Shown: positions 15,436-24,670, counted from the first letter of the stretch. The stretch: 34,550 nucleotides of DNA from an uncultured Clostridia bacterium (GCA_934792465.1 CAKVOK010000039.1:1-34550); one strand, 5' to 3'. Numbers and translations are program-made. Notes: generated from the letters alone by a model not told the origin.

Positions 15436-15919
15436 TTATTTTCTCCTTGATTTTTCTCACGCATTCCGGTATTTCGAGATTTGTACAGTCAACCGTTACC
15501 ATGGCGTATTTTTCATACAACGGTTTTCTCTCTTTGTAGAGCGAATTTATGTCGCCGCCGCCGGCTATACCTCTCTGCGACGTATCGCCGAGCCGTCTTT
15601 TCAGTTCCTCAGGCTCTACGTAAAGATAAACAATTGTACCGTATTTTTTCAGATGGCGCATGGCCGCTTCGCCGTATACCGCACTGCCGCCCGTTGCCAC
15701 CACGAAATTTTCATAGGTTGACATAAGTATATGATTTTCTTCCGCCTTTTTGAAATATTCGTCGCCGTATTCGTTTATAATATCCTGCAAAAGCATATTT
15801 TCGCCGCTTTGAATCAAAAGGTCGGTATCGCAGAATTTGAGTCCGAGTACCTTGGCAAGAACTATCCCTACAGTGCTTTTTCCCGCTCCCGGCATACCTA
15901 TCAATATAATACTGTTCAA
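15425..15919 (-). CDS. aroK: Shikimate kinase (TTG start)
   Basis: This 164-residue P-loop kinase should phosphorylate shikimate in the chorismate pathway. The Walker A motif GMPGAGKST spans 8-16, the DTD motif is at 31-33, TGGSA follows in the third conserved block, and KERKPLY is the lid-side RxPLY region. The usual FR..E shikimate-binding arginine reads YFKKAEE, a lysine substitution that may alter affinity. Translation starts at TTG (15919), with GGGAG 8 bases upstream. The gene follows the glycosidase by 30 bases and overlaps truA by 11, so all three are likely one transcript. A shikimate kinase-like nucleoside or sugar kinase is a less likely alternative. Confidence 0.82.
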   Translation of the reverse strand: MNSIILIGMPGAGKSTVGIVLAKVLGLKFCDTDLLIQSGENMLLQDIINEYGDEYFKKAEENHILMSTYENFVVATGGSAVYGEAAMRHLKKYGTIVYLYVEPEELKRRLGDTSQRGIAGGGDINSLYKERKPLYEKYAMVTVDCTNLEIPECVRKIKEKINEL

Positions 15920-15949
15920 CTAATCATCTCCCTAAAAATGTAAATTGCA

Positions 15950-17482
15950 TTATAACGTGAATTTATTTTCGCCTGCTTCTATTTTATAATTTTTGCCGTT
16001 TATTTCAAGTGTATACGCATTATTTGAGATTACGGTGCAATTTTCTCCGTCAGCCTCGATATCTGTCACAATATTTCCGAATTTCAGGTTTTTGATACCG
16101 ATTTTACCTTTAATGCCGTTCGGCTTTGCCCATTTAACCGTTTTTTCAAATGCGTCCACAGTGTGAAATCCGAGTACAAATTCAATGTACACGGAAATCG
16201 GTCCGAGAGCGGACCAACCGCAGAAATCCTTGCGGACAATAGAATCGCCGAGTTCCTCCGTTGTTGCCGGTTTGTATTCTTCGGGGTTGTAGCACTCCCA
16301 TATTGTATGCGGCGTGTAGTCGGTATATGTCCTATACATATGCTCCAGCAGCTTTGAGGCGGCGGTTCGTGCCTCGCCGAAATATCCGTATGCTGCAAGT
16401 CCTTTCAATGCGGCATACGCCGTGGGCAGCCATACAGACCCTCTCCAATATTTGCCGCTCGATACATAATCGTTGTCGCTTCTCGAAAGCGATACAAGCG
16501 GTACGAATCCGCCGAACGTTTTCGGATTTGATATTTGTTCGGTGAGCAGTTTTGCACGTTCCGCAGTAGCGGTTTCGGACGTCATTGTCCAATAAGACGC
16601 AATCGACATGACTTTATAAAACTCGTGCGTGTTGCAGTCTATGTCATAATAGAATTTGTCCGCATCGTCCCAGTACAGGTCATTTATAATCTGTTTCTTT
16701 TCTTCGTACTTTTTGTTCCATTCTTCTTTTTGGTTTTCGTCGCCGACAATATCGTACAGCTTTGCAATAATATGCGCCGACATTGCTTGCTGACATATGG
16801 CGTCGAGCCACAGCATATCGGGATTGTTGGGACGTGCTTTAAGAGCGTGTTCCTCCAATCTTCCTCTCGGTGTGTTGTCCATTCCGGATCTGCCGCCCTC
16901 CCATTTGTAGCCGTATTTCTCGGCAATCAGACAGGTTGGATTTTGCCATGTATCCATTTTGACGGATTCATGCAGATTTTCTATCCAGTCATAATGCTTT
17001 TGCAATACCTTGCGCTCATACAAAAGATTTTTTATGTATTCTTTGTCGCCGCAGAAAAGGGCATTCTCATATTCCGTCCATGCGAAAAGGGGAGGATTGT
17101 CCGCAATGTGAAGCTTTATTTCAAAAGGCTTGCCGGGAACCGCACCCGTCCAGCCCGGTTCGTTGTCCGGCGGCATTATTTCGGGCAAATGCCTGCCGTC
17201 ATACAGCACGGAATAGAAATTGTTCAGCGATTCGACACCGGGAAAAACCTCTCTTGCATACTTGCAGAAAAGCGACATGAAGCAGGTGTCCCATATCCAT
17301 ATCTGCGTTGCGCAGAACGCCTCGTCCATATACGGATTTTGCGGCATTCCGGGAATGTTTTTGATATGGTCGAATGCCAGCTGCCATGCTTTATTATAAA
17401 ATTCGAGATATTCCGGATGTTCGTCAAAGACGGGTATCGGGATATATTCTTTCCAATTTGATGCGCCGAAATTTTTATTCAT
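15950..17482 (-). CDS. GH63-like (alpha/alpha)6 glycosidase
   Basis: This is a 510-residue cytoplasmic enzyme of the trehalase/mannosylglycerate-hydrolase-like (GH63/MGH1) group. The segment WEGGRSGMDNTPRGR holds the likely catalytic acid D202. KYWRGSVWLPTAYAALKGLA and HTIWECYNPE are typical late barrel motifs, the latter holding a candidate second catalytic glutamate. There is no signal peptide. The start at 17482 has AAGGAG 8 bases upstream; an upstream in-frame ATG at 17554 overlaps the -35 box. A promoter (17526-17554) drives it together with the shikimate kinase and truA. It probably cleaves a small alpha-linked sugar or glycoside inside the cell. The exact bond is not predictable. Confidence 0.82.
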   Translation of the reverse strand: MNKNFGASNWKEYIPIPVFDEHPEYLEFYNKAWQLAFDHIKNIPGMPQNPYMDEAFCATQIWIWDTCFMSLFCKYAREVFPGVESLNNFYSVLYDGRHLPEIMPPDNEPGWTGAVPGKPFEIKLHIADNPPLFAWTEYENALFCGDKEYIKNLLYERKVLQKHYDWIENLHESVKMDTWQNPTCLIAEKYGYKWEGGRSGMDNTPRGRLEEHALKARPNNPDMLWLDAICQQAMSAHIIAKLYDIVGDENQKEEWNKKYEEKKQIINDLYWDDADKFYYDIDCNTHEFYKVMSIASYWTMTSETATAERAKLLTEQISNPKTFGGFVPLVSLSRSDNDYVSSGKYWRGSVWLPTAYAALKGLAAYGYFGEARTAASKLLEHMYRTYTDYTPHTIWECYNPEEYKPATTEELGDSIVRKDFCGWSALGPISVYIEFVLGFHTVDAFEKTVKWAKPNGIKGKIGIKNLKFGNIVTDIEADGENCTVISNNAYTLEINGKNYKIEAGENKFTL

Positions 17483-17525
17483 GCCATATTCTCCTTTGAT
17501 TGTAGTTTGAATCACTATGTATGCC

Positions 17526-17554
17526 ATTATATCACACTTTCTCAAACAATTCAA
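17526..17554 (-). promoter_or_regulatory. Promoter of the glycosidase-aroK-truA operon
   Basis: On the minus strand the -35 is TTGAAT (17549-17554), the spacer is 17 bp, and the -10 is TATAAT (17526-17531). It is divergent from the rnf promoter, with about 20 bp between the two -35 boxes. Confidence 0.75.
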
Positions 17555-17574
17555 TATTTTTTATTAAAAAAGTA

Positions 17575-17603
17575 TTGTAAATTTTCCGGAATTGTTGTAT
17601 AAT
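17575..17603 (+). promoter_or_regulatory. Promoter of the rnf operon
   Basis: The -35 is TTGTAA (17575-17580), the spacer is 17 bp, and the -10 is TATAAT (17598-17603). The leader to the rnfC ATG is about 45 bases and shows no riboswitch-like structure. Confidence 0.7.
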
Positions 17604-17655
17604 AATATATAACCAATTAATTTGCGAAACTTTTGTAAAGAAAGGGCGGAACAAT

Positions 17656-18984
17656 ATGCCTCTTATTACGTTTAAAGGAGGAATACATCCTCCTTATAAC
17701 AAGGAAAAAACCAGCGAGTCCAAGATTAAGGCACTGACTCCGAAAAAACCGGTATACATACCGCTGCAGCAGCACATAGGCGCAGTATGCGAGCCGCTTG
17801 TTAAAAAGGGCGAATACGTAAAAATGTATCAGAAGATAGGCGACAGCGGAGCTTTTGTATCGAGTCCCGTTCATTCGAGCGTTTCCGGTACCGTAACGGA
17901 TATAAAAAAATATCTGCACCCGAACGGCAATATGGTTACGACCGTGATAATCGAAAGTGACGGACAATACATAAAAGACGAGAGTCTGAAACCGCAGAAA
18001 AGCCTTGATGAGCTTACTCCGGAAGAAATCATTACGCTTGTTCATGAAGCCGGTATCGTCGGCATGGGCGGCGCAGGCTTCCCGGCACATATAAAAATGA
18101 ATGTTCCGAAAGATAAAAAAGCCGAATATGTAATAATCAACGGTGCCGAATGTGAACCGTATCTTTCAAGCGACCACCGCTCCATGGTTACATATCCGGA
18201 TAAAATCATTTTCGGGATAAAAGCCATAATGAAAGCTTCCGGTGCGGAAAATGCCGTTATAGCGATTGAAGATAACAAACGTGACGCAGAACAGATTTTA
18301 ACCGAAAAAATAGCGTCCGAACCGAATATAAATCTTTCCGTAATGCAGACGAAATACCCGCAGGGAAGCGAAAAACATATAATCAAAGCTATTCTCGACA
18401 GAGAAGTGCCGTCCGGCGGATTGCCTATTGACGTCGGTGTTATAGTAAATAATATCGATACCTGCATCGCCGTATCAAATGCGATTACGGACGGCGAACC
18501 CGTTGTCAAAAGACGTGTAACCGTTTCCGGTGACGGTGTTTCATGGCCGGGCGTTTTTGAAGTTCCGATAGGTATGCTTGTGTCGGAACTTTTGGATGAA
18601 GCCGGCGGATTAAACGGAAATGTCCGCAAGCTTATAATGGGCGGTCCTATGATGGGAACGGCGCTTTTTGAAACGGACGTGCCGATTATCAAAACCACTT
18701 CCGGCATACTTGCGCTGAGCCGTGACGAAGTAAGAAAATATGACGAGGGACCGTGCCTGAGATGCGGGAAATGCGTTGAAGTCTGTCCCATGAACCTTAT
18801 GCCGCTCGAGCTTGCCAAAGCAGGCAGAACGGGCGATGTTGAAAAGGCTGTGGAATTTTCGGCAAACGACTGCATAGAATGCGGCAGCTGCTCGTTCATA
18901 TGCCCGTCCGGCAGGCTGCTTGTCGAAAGCATACGTCTTGCAAAATCGGCGGCAATACTGCATAATAAAGGAAAGAAGGGATAA
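17656..18984 (+). CDS. rnfC: Rnf complex subunit RnfC (NADH/FMN and 4Fe-4S)
   Basis: This 442-residue peripheral subunit of the ion-pumping ferredoxin:NAD+ oxidoreductase exchanges electrons with NAD(H) on the cytoplasmic face. A glycine-rich GMGGAGFPAHIK (137-148) and NGAECEPYL belong to the NADH/FMN-binding domain shared with NuoF. Two 4Fe-4S motifs are seen, with cysteines at 367/370/373/377 and 406/409/412/416. The start has AAAGGGCGG upstream. It is the first gene of rnfCDGEAB, whose order and tight spacing match acetogen and clostridial Rnf operons. All expected features are intact. Confidence 0.95.
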   Translation: MPLITFKGGIHPPYNKEKTSESKIKALTPKKPVYIPLQQHIGAVCEPLVKKGEYVKMYQKIGDSGAFVSSPVHSSVSGTVTDIKKYLHPNGNMVTTVIIESDGQYIKDESLKPQKSLDELTPEEIITLVHEAGIVGMGGAGFPAHIKMNVPKDKKAEYVIINGAECEPYLSSDHRSMVTYPDKIIFGIKAIMKASGAENAVIAIEDNKRDAEQILTEKIASEPNINLSVMQTKYPQGSEKHIIKAILDREVPSGGLPIDVGVIVNNIDTCIAVSNAITDGEPVVKRRVTVSGDGVSWPGVFEVPIGMLVSELLDEAGGLNGNVRKLIMGGPMMGTALFETDVPIIKTTSGILALSRDEVRKYDEGPCLRCGKCVEVCPMNLMPLELAKAGRTGDVEKAVEFSANDCIECGSCSFICPSGRLLVESIRLAKSAAILHNKGKKG

Positions 18985-18986
18985 GA

Positions 18987-19964
18987 ATGAAGCTTGAAAC
19001 AACAGTCACCTCATCACCTCATATATCCTCGAAAAACAATACGCAAAGCATAATGCTCGATGTTATAATCGCTCTTATACCGGCAGGCATAGCGGGAATA
19101 TGCAATTTCGGAGAAAGCGCATTTTCCGTAATCGCAGTATCGGTTATATGCTGTATGCTTTTTGAATATATATGGAACAGACTTATGCACAAACCAAATT
19201 CGCTCGGCGACCTCAGCGCAATAATAACGGGACTTCTGCTGGCATACAATCTGCCGCCGAATCTTCCGCTGTGGATAGTGGCGATAGGTGCGTTTTTCTC
19301 TATAATAATAGCAAAACAGCTTTTCGGCGGATTGGGCGGAAACTTTGTAAATCCGGCGCTTGCCGGAAGAGCCTTTCTGCTTGCCGGCTGGGCAAAAAAT
19401 ATGACTTCGTGGCTTTCTCCGTCATTCTTCGGACTTGACAGCATTTCGACGGCAACTCCGCTCGCAATGATTAAAAGCGGAAATCTTGCTGATTTACCTC
19501 CGCTTACAGATGTATTCATGGGCAATATAGGCGGCTGCATCGGCGAAACTTCAAGCGTGCTTTTGATTGCCGGCGGTATATATCTTATTATAAGAAAAGT
19601 TATTTCATACAGAACGCCGGCAGCTTTTATAGGCACTGTAGCCGTACTGACGTTCATCTTCGGCGGCGGAAAAAATCCGTCCGAAGCATTTAACATAATG
19701 CTGTACAGCATATTTTCCGGAGGTCTGATACTCGGTGCATTCTTCATGGCGACCGACTACACAACATCTCCGGTAACGGCAAAAGGTCAGGTTATCATGG
19801 GTATCGGCTGCGGAATTATTACAACCGCAATACGTCTTGTCGGCGGATACCCGGAGGGTGTATCATATTCGATACTTCTTATGAATATCGCTTCTCCGCT
19901 CATAGACAGATTTACACGTCCGACTCCGTTCGGTCACAGAAAAAAATCAAAGGAGGCGGCATAA
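18987..19964 (+). CDS. rnfD: Rnf complex subunit RnfD (membrane flavoprotein)
   Basis: This 325-residue integral membrane subunit has about 9-10 hydrophobic segments. The motif STATPLA around residue 157 contains the threonine that carries covalent FMN in RnfD/NqrB. The GGLGGNFVNPALAGRAFLLA stretch is also typical. The gene begins 2 bases after the rnfC stop and ends directly against rnfG. It is part of the path that couples electron flow from ferredoxin to Na+ or H+ export. Confidence 0.95.
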   Translation: MKLETTVTSSPHISSKNNTQSIMLDVIIALIPAGIAGICNFGESAFSVIAVSVICCMLFEYIWNRLMHKPNSLGDLSAIITGLLLAYNLPPNLPLWIVAIGAFFSIIIAKQLFGGLGGNFVNPALAGRAFLLAGWAKNMTSWLSPSFFGLDSISTATPLAMIKSGNLADLPPLTDVFMGNIGGCIGETSSVLLIAGGIYLIIRKVISYRTPAAFIGTVAVLTFIFGGGKNPSEAFNIMLYSIFSGGLILGAFFMATDYTTSPVTAKGQVIMGIGCGIITTAIRLVGGYPEGVSYSILLMNIASPLIDRFTRPTPFGHRKKSKEAA

Positions 19965-20507
19965 ATGGATAAAGAATCGTTAAAACTCGGAGGAATACTC
20001 GGAGGTATAGCACTTTGCGTTGCGCTGCTGCTTTCCGTTGTAAATTCGGCTACGGCAGATGTTATAGCAAAGCGCACGCAGGCGGACGAAACGGCGGCTT
20101 TGCAGGTTGTTATGCCGTCGGCAGGCAAGTTTAAAGAAACAAAAGCAAAAGGCTGCACGGCGTATGATGCTCTTGCGGACGGCAAGCACATAGGCTGGTG
20201 CATTAAAACTTCATCTCCCGGCTACGGCGGCGATATTACCGTGATAGTCGGCATAAAAGACGGCAAGGTTGAGGGCGTATCGATAACGGATATGGACGAA
20301 ACTCCGGGACTCGGCGCACGTGCTTCCGAAGAAAGCTTTATTTCGCAGTACAAAGGCAAATCCGGAAAGCTTGCCGTATCGAAAGACGGCGGCAAAATAG
20401 AAGCTATAAGCGGTGCGACCATAACTTCGCGTGCCGTAACGGAAGCTGTAAACAAAGCTCTCGCCGCAGCGGAAAAACTGGACGGAGGTGTCGGAAATGG
20501 GAAATAA
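19965..20507 (+). CDS. rnfG: Rnf complex subunit RnfG (FMN-binding)
   Basis: This 180-residue protein has one N-terminal membrane anchor (about 8-28) and an extracytoplasmic FMN-binding domain. The motif SGATITS (149-155) is the covalent flavinylation site, with T154 expected to bear FMN. The ITDMDETPGLGARA segment is conserved in the family. It starts on the base after rnfD. Flavinylation would need an ApbE-type transferase, which is not in this window. Confidence 0.94.
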   Translation: MDKESLKLGGILGGIALCVALLLSVVNSATADVIAKRTQADETAALQVVMPSAGKFKETKAKGCTAYDALADGKHIGWCIKTSSPGYGGDITVIVGIKDGKVEGVSITDMDETPGLGARASEESFISQYKGKSGKLAVSKDGGKIEAISGATITSRAVTEAVNKALAAAEKLDGGVGNGK

Positions 20508-21114
20508 AAAACCACTGAACGTACTCTTGAACGGAATAATAAAAGAAAACCCCGTTTTCGTAATGTTGCTCGGAATGTGTCCGACGCTTGCGACGACAAC
20601 GTCGCTGAAAAGTGCGGTGGGAATGGGTCTTGCCGCAACATTTGTATTGTTCTTCTCGAACATGGCTATTTCGGCATTGCGGAAGATTATTCCGGAAAAG
20701 ATAAGAATCGCTTCATACATAATAATCATAGCCGGATTTGTAACAATCGTGCAGATGCTTCTGAAAGCGTATCTGCCGGCGCTGAACAAAAGCCTCGGCG
20801 TGTTCATTCCGCTTATAGTGGTAAACTGCATAATTCTTGCACGTGCCGAAGCATTTGCTTCCAAAAACAACGTGTTTCTTTCCGCACTCGACGGCCTTGG
20901 CATGGGGCTCGGATTCACACTCGCTCTTTCCGTTATGGGCAGCATACGAGAGATTCTGGCGATGGGGTCTATTGGCGGAATCAGCCTGTTCGGGCCGAAT
21001 TACAACGGCGCAATCATAATGATGCTGCCGCCGGGCGGATTTCTGACGCTCGGACTTATAATTGCCGGAATGAACATATATAGGGCAAAAAAGAAAGGCG
21101 GTAACAAGCAATGA
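20497..21114 (+). CDS. rnfE: Rnf complex subunit RnfE
   Basis: This 205-residue membrane subunit has about six hydrophobic helices and belongs to the RnfA/RnfE pair that forms the inverted-topology core of the complex. NPVFVMLLGMCPTLATTTS near the N-terminus and ARAEAFASKNNVFLSALDGL are typical. I start at the ATG at 20497, which has GGAGG 8 bases upstream; the in-frame GTG at 20488 is too close to it. It overlaps rnfG by 11 bases and rnfA by 4. Confidence 0.93.
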   Translation: MGNKKPLNVLLNGIIKENPVFVMLLGMCPTLATTTSLKSAVGMGLAATFVLFFSNMAISALRKIIPEKIRIASYIIIIAGFVTIVQMLLKAYLPALNKSLGVFIPLIVVNCIILARAEAFASKNNVFLSALDGLGMGLGFTLALSVMGSIREILAMGSIGGISLFGPNYNGAIIMMLPPGGFLTLGLIIAGMNIYRAKKKGGNKQ

Positions 21115-21701
21115 GTATAATTGTAAAGGTATTTGCCATATCGCTTACGGCAATTTTAATGGAAAATTTCGTACTTGTAAAATTCATGGGAATATGTCCG
21201 TTCCTCGGCGTATCCAAAAAAATAAAAACGGCAGTCGGAATGGGTCTTGCGGTAACGTTCGTAATGGCGCTCGCTTCTGCCATGACGTGGCTTGTTCAAA
21301 GATTTTTGCTCGAACCGTTTCATCTTGAATATATGCAGACGATTGCGTTCATACTTGTTATAGCGGCACTGGTTCAGTTTGTCGAGATGGCACTGATGAA
21401 AAAAATGCCTGCGCTTTACGATGCGCTCGGCGTATATCTGCCGCTTATAACTACGAACTGCGCCGTGCTCGGAGTAACGCTGCTCAATCAGACAAACGGA
21501 TATAACTTCGGCTATTCCATAGTATATGCCGTGGGAGCGGCACTCGGCTTTACGCTTGCCATTGTGCTTTTTGCCGGCGTCAGAGAACGTCTTGAAGACA
21601 GCGATATTCCGGAATTTATGAAAGGCTTTCCGCTGGCACTGATTTCCGCATCGCTCATTTCTTTGGCATTCTTCGGTTTTCAGGGAATGAAACTCTTATA
21701 A
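21111..21701 (+). CDS. rnfA: Rnf complex subunit RnfA
   Basis: This 196-residue membrane protein has about six helices and is the partner of RnfE. The conserved NFVLVKFMGICPFLGVSKKI segment includes the cysteine that helps ligate the membrane-embedded iron-sulfur centre in Rnf/Nqr complexes. TTNCAVLGVTLL holds the second such cysteine region. The start overlaps the rnfE stop in ATGA. Of the Rnf subunits it is usually the most conserved, and it looks intact. Confidence 0.95.
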   Translation: MSIIVKVFAISLTAILMENFVLVKFMGICPFLGVSKKIKTAVGMGLAVTFVMALASAMTWLVQRFLLEPFHLEYMQTIAFILVIAALVQFVEMALMKKMPALYDALGVYLPLITTNCAVLGVTLLNQTNGYNFGYSIVYAVGAALGFTLAIVLFAGVRERLEDSDIPEFMKGFPLALISASLISLAFFGFQGMKLL

Positions 21702-21722
21702 TCTTAAAAGGGAGGAAAAGAC

Positions 21723-22511
21723 GTGATTAAAGAAGTAATTACGGCAGCGGCGGTACTCGGTGTATTGGGACTGGTATTCGGAATAGTTCTCGGCGTTGCC
21801 TCTAAAATATTTGAAGTGAAAAAAGACGAACGAATCAAAAAGATTATGGAAGTGTTGCCGTGCGCAAACTGCGGCGGCTGCGGATTTTCGGGTTGCAGCG
21901 CATTCGCACAGGCGGTTGTTACGGGAAAGGCAAGCCCTTCGTCATGCGCCGTGGGCGGCAGCTCCTGCGCCGAAAAGGTATCGGACATCATGGGCGTTAA
22001 AACCGAATTTGTCAGGAAAACGGCACATATAAAATGCGACGGCAATTGCGATAATTCGCCGATAAGATATAATTATAAGGGCATGGAAAGCTGTGCCGCT
22101 GCGGCAAGGCTCGGCGGCGGTCCGAAAAGCTGTACATACGGCTGCGTGGGAATAGGCAGCTGTGCCAAGGTCTGCGATTTCGGTGCAATAAGCATCGAAA
22201 ACGGCATTGCCGTTGTAGACGAGGAAAAATGCGGCGGCTGCGGCAAGTGCGCCGCTGTCTGTCCGAAGAAGATAATAGAGATAATGCCGAAAAACAAGAC
22301 TTACACCGTTGTATGCAGCTCAAAAGATAAAGGCTCGGAAATGAAAGATATTTGTTCCGCCGGCTGTATCGGCTGCAAAATGTGCGTGAAAGCCTGTGAA
22401 TTTGAGGCAGTATCTGTTGAGGACAATCTCGCAAAAATAGACAAACTTAAATGTACGGGCTGCGGCAAATGTGCCGAAAAATGCCCGAGAAAAATAATAC
22501 ACATGGTTTAA
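21723..22511 (+). CDS. rnfB: Rnf complex subunit RnfB (multi-cluster ferredoxin)
   Basis: This 262-residue protein, the electron entry point from reduced ferredoxin, starts at GTG with GGGAGG 7 bases upstream. A single N-terminal membrane helix (about 7-27) is followed by the RnfB-type cluster motif PCANCGGCGFSGC (46-58) with a further cysteine at 75. Several CxxCxxC...CP ferredoxin motifs follow, for example CGGCGKCAAVC and CTGCGKCAEKC at the C-terminus, and CIGCKMCVKAC. The motif number fits several 4Fe-4S clusters. It is the last rnf gene, and manA starts 17 bases later. Confidence 0.95.
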   Translation: MIKEVITAAAVLGVLGLVFGIVLGVASKIFEVKKDERIKKIMEVLPCANCGGCGFSGCSAFAQAVVTGKASPSSCAVGGSSCAEKVSDIMGVKTEFVRKTAHIKCDGNCDNSPIRYNYKGMESCAAAARLGGGPKSCTYGCVGIGSCAKVCDFGAISIENGIAVVDEEKCGGCGKCAAVCPKKIIEIMPKNKTYTVVCSSKDKGSEMKDICSAGCIGCKMCVKACEFEAVSVEDNLAKIDKLKCTGCGKCAEKCPRKIIHMV

Positions 22512-22527
22512 AAAAAGGAGTATACAA

Positions 22528-23574
22528 ATGAATATTTATCCAATTAAAATGGATCCTGTATTCAAGGATTATATATGGGGCGGAACGCTGTTGAAATCCA
22601 AATACGGCAAAAAAAGTCCGTATGACATAACGGCGGAAAGCTGGGAAGTTGCCGTGCATAAGGACGGCTGCTCGACAGCGGAAAACGGCGAATATGCCGG
22701 CAAAAACATATCGGAGATTGAAGCCGACCTCGGCGAGAAGCTTGTCGGAAGCCTGAATAAAGGTAAAAAGTTTCCGCTTTTGCTGAAGCTTATCGATGCA
22801 AAAAACAAGCTGTCCGTTCAAGTTCATCCCGACAACAAATATGCGGCGGAGCATGAAAACGGAGAACTCGGCAAAACCGAAATGTGGCATATTATCGACT
22901 GCGAAGAGGACGCACAGCTGATATTCGGTTTCAGCCGTGACGTTACGAAAGAAGAATTTGCCGAAGCGATTAAGGAAAACAAACTCGGAACTGTTTTAAA
23001 TTCCGTTGACGTAAAAAAAGGCGATACATTCTTTATTAAATCGGGTACGGTACACGCCATAGGCAGCGGAATACTCATAGCCGAGATACAGCAGAATTCA
23101 AATACGACATACAGAGTGTACGATTGGGGCAGAGTAGGCAAAGACGGCAAACCGAGAGAGCTTCACATCGAAAAGGCGATAGACGTATCAAACCTTAAAT
23201 CGCAAAAAGGACTTGAGAAAACAAAAGCCATAGAGGTTGACGAAGTCGGTGCAGTCAGAAAATATCTCTGTTCGTGCGAATACTTCGGTGCGGAAAGAGT
23301 TGAAGTAAAGACAAAATCTCACGAAAACGCAAACGGAAAAAGCTTTCAGATTATTCTTGCGGTTTCCGGAAACGGAAAAATCGTATACAGCGGCGGCGAA
23401 ATTGATATTTCGGCGGGAGAAAGCTTCCTTATTCCGGCGGCGCTCGGCGAATATTCCATAGAAGGCAATCTCGATTATATAAAATATTATACGCCGGATT
23501 TTGAAAATGATTTTGTACGTCCGCTTACAAAAGCCGGATATTCTGAAGAAGAAATATTTAAATTGAAAGGTTAA
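22528..23574 (+). CDS. manA: Mannose-6-phosphate isomerase, class I
   Basis: This 348-residue cytoplasmic zinc enzyme interconverts mannose 6-phosphate and fructose 6-phosphate. The metal ligands are visible as Q98 and H100 in SVQVHPDN, E118 in KTEMWHI, and H176 in SGTVHAIG. The length is typical of the shorter Firmicute form. AAAGGAG lies ahead of the ATG, 17 bases after the rnfB stop. With no terminator or clear promoter between, it is probably carried on the rnf transcript, which is an unusual grouping. The next gene follows after 6 bases. Confidence 0.93.
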   Translation: MNIYPIKMDPVFKDYIWGGTLLKSKYGKKSPYDITAESWEVAVHKDGCSTAENGEYAGKNISEIEADLGEKLVGSLNKGKKFPLLLKLIDAKNKLSVQVHPDNKYAAEHENGELGKTEMWHIIDCEEDAQLIFGFSRDVTKEEFAEAIKENKLGTVLNSVDVKKGDTFFIKSGTVHAIGSGILIAEIQQNSNTTYRVYDWGRVGKDGKPRELHIEKAIDVSNLKSQKGLEKTKAIEVDEVGAVRKYLCSCEYFGAERVEVKTKSHENANGKSFQIILAVSGNGKIVYSGGEIDISAGESFLIPAALGEYSIEGNLDYIKYYTPDFENDFVRPLTKAGYSEEEIFKLKG

Positions 23575-23580
23575 AACAAT

Positions 23581-24618
23581 ATGCTGAACGAACTTATTAA
23601 GAGTTTAGATTTGCCGGAATTTAAGTCGAGAGAAGAAATGCTCGATATACTGTTTCGTGAGGAATACGGATATTTACCCCAAAAACCGAGCAAAATTTCA
23701 TATTCCGTTCACGAAAATGTAATCAATCATTTTTGTGCCGGCAAAGCGATTGCAAACAAGGTTGATATAACGGTTTCGCTCGAAAACGGCGATTTTACGT
23801 TCCCGATATATACAGCAATACCGCAAAACGGCGGAAAACACCCGTTTTGCGTGATGATTAATTTCAGGGACAACGTTCCAGACTTGTATATGCCGACGGA
23901 AGAACTTATAGACAACGGCTTTGCGGTAATTTCGTTCTGCTACAAGGACGTTACGGACGATAATGATGATTTTTCGGACGGACTGGCAGGTGTTATATAC
24001 GGCGGAAGAAAAAGAAATCCGTCGGATTGCGGCAAGATAGCTATGTGGGCATGGGCAGCGCAACGTGCCATGGATTATGCCGAAACGCTCGGCTGCCTTG
24101 ACTTTGAAAATTCCGTGATATGCGGACATTCGAGGCTCGGAAAGACTGCCATGTTCTGCGGAGCGACGGACGAAAGATTCAAGTATGTTTTTTCTAATGA
24201 TTCAGGCTGCGGCGGCGCTGCGATAACGAGAAACAAAGGCGGCGAAACCGTTGGCGATATAACACGTTCGTTCGCGTATTGGTTCTGCGAGAACTACAAA
24301 AAGTATGCAAATAACGAAGCTTCAATGCCGTTTGACCAGCATTTTCTGGCGGCGCTTACCGTGCCACGCAGGCTCTTTATATCAAGCGCTTCGGAGGATT
24401 TGTGGGCAGACCCGAAATCCGAATTTTTGAATTGCATTGCCGTCGGCAAAGCATATGAAGCTGCAGGTATGACGGGATTCAAACATTCCGACAGATTTTT
24501 GAATCCGGGAGAGTATATATTTACGGAGAATATCGGCTATTCGCTGCGCCCGGGAATGCATTATTTCAGCCGTGCGGACTGGAACAAATTTATTGAATTT
24601 TTCAGATATACAAAATAA
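23581..24618 (+). CDS. CE15-like alpha/beta-hydrolase esterase, intracellular
   Basis: This 345-residue alpha/beta hydrolase resembles CE15 glucuronoyl esterases and related bacterial carbohydrate esterases. The nucleophile motif is GHSRLGKTA (S184). SNDSGCGGAA follows it, SASEDLWADP offers the acid E272, and LRPGMHYFSRADW offers the histidine H327. The usual secretion signal is missing, so it would act on imported oligosaccharides, cleaving ester-linked glucuronate or acetyl groups. It begins 6 bases after manA and is probably cotranscribed. With the GH28-like and GH63-like enzymes in this window, it suggests intracellular processing of plant-wall oligosaccharides. Confidence 0.8.
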   Translation: MLNELIKSLDLPEFKSREEMLDILFREEYGYLPQKPSKISYSVHENVINHFCAGKAIANKVDITVSLENGDFTFPIYTAIPQNGGKHPFCVMINFRDNVPDLYMPTEELIDNGFAVISFCYKDVTDDNDDFSDGLAGVIYGGRKRNPSDCGKIAMWAWAAQRAMDYAETLGCLDFENSVICGHSRLGKTAMFCGATDERFKYVFSNDSGCGGAAITRNKGGETVGDITRSFAYWFCENYKKYANNEASMPFDQHFLAALTVPRRLFISSASEDLWADPKSEFLNCIAVGKAYEAAGMTGFKHSDRFLNPGEYIFTENIGYSLRPGMHYFSRADWNKFIEFFRYTK

Positions 24619-24641
24619 AACGGTGTATTTAAAAATTTTGC

Positions 24642-24670
24642 TTGCATTTATTGCTTGAATGTGGTATACT
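24642..24670 (+). promoter_or_regulatory. Promoter of the hemolysin III-type gene
   Basis: The -35 is TTGCAT (24642-24647), the spacer is 17 bp, and the -10 is TATACT (24665-24670). It lies directly after the esterase gene. No intrinsic terminator is visible between them. Confidence 0.6.

Noticed and set aside
16535..17461. 308-codon plus-strand open frame opposite the GH63-like glycosidase gene
   Set aside because: It is antisense to a gene with clear family motifs, has an odd Phe/Arg/Val-rich composition, and lacks a ribosome binding site.
18042..18932. 296-codon minus-strand open frame opposite rnfC
   Set aside because: rnfC is unmistakable on the plus strand. The antisense frame is Ser/Pro-rich, as expected for a shadow of GC-biased codons.
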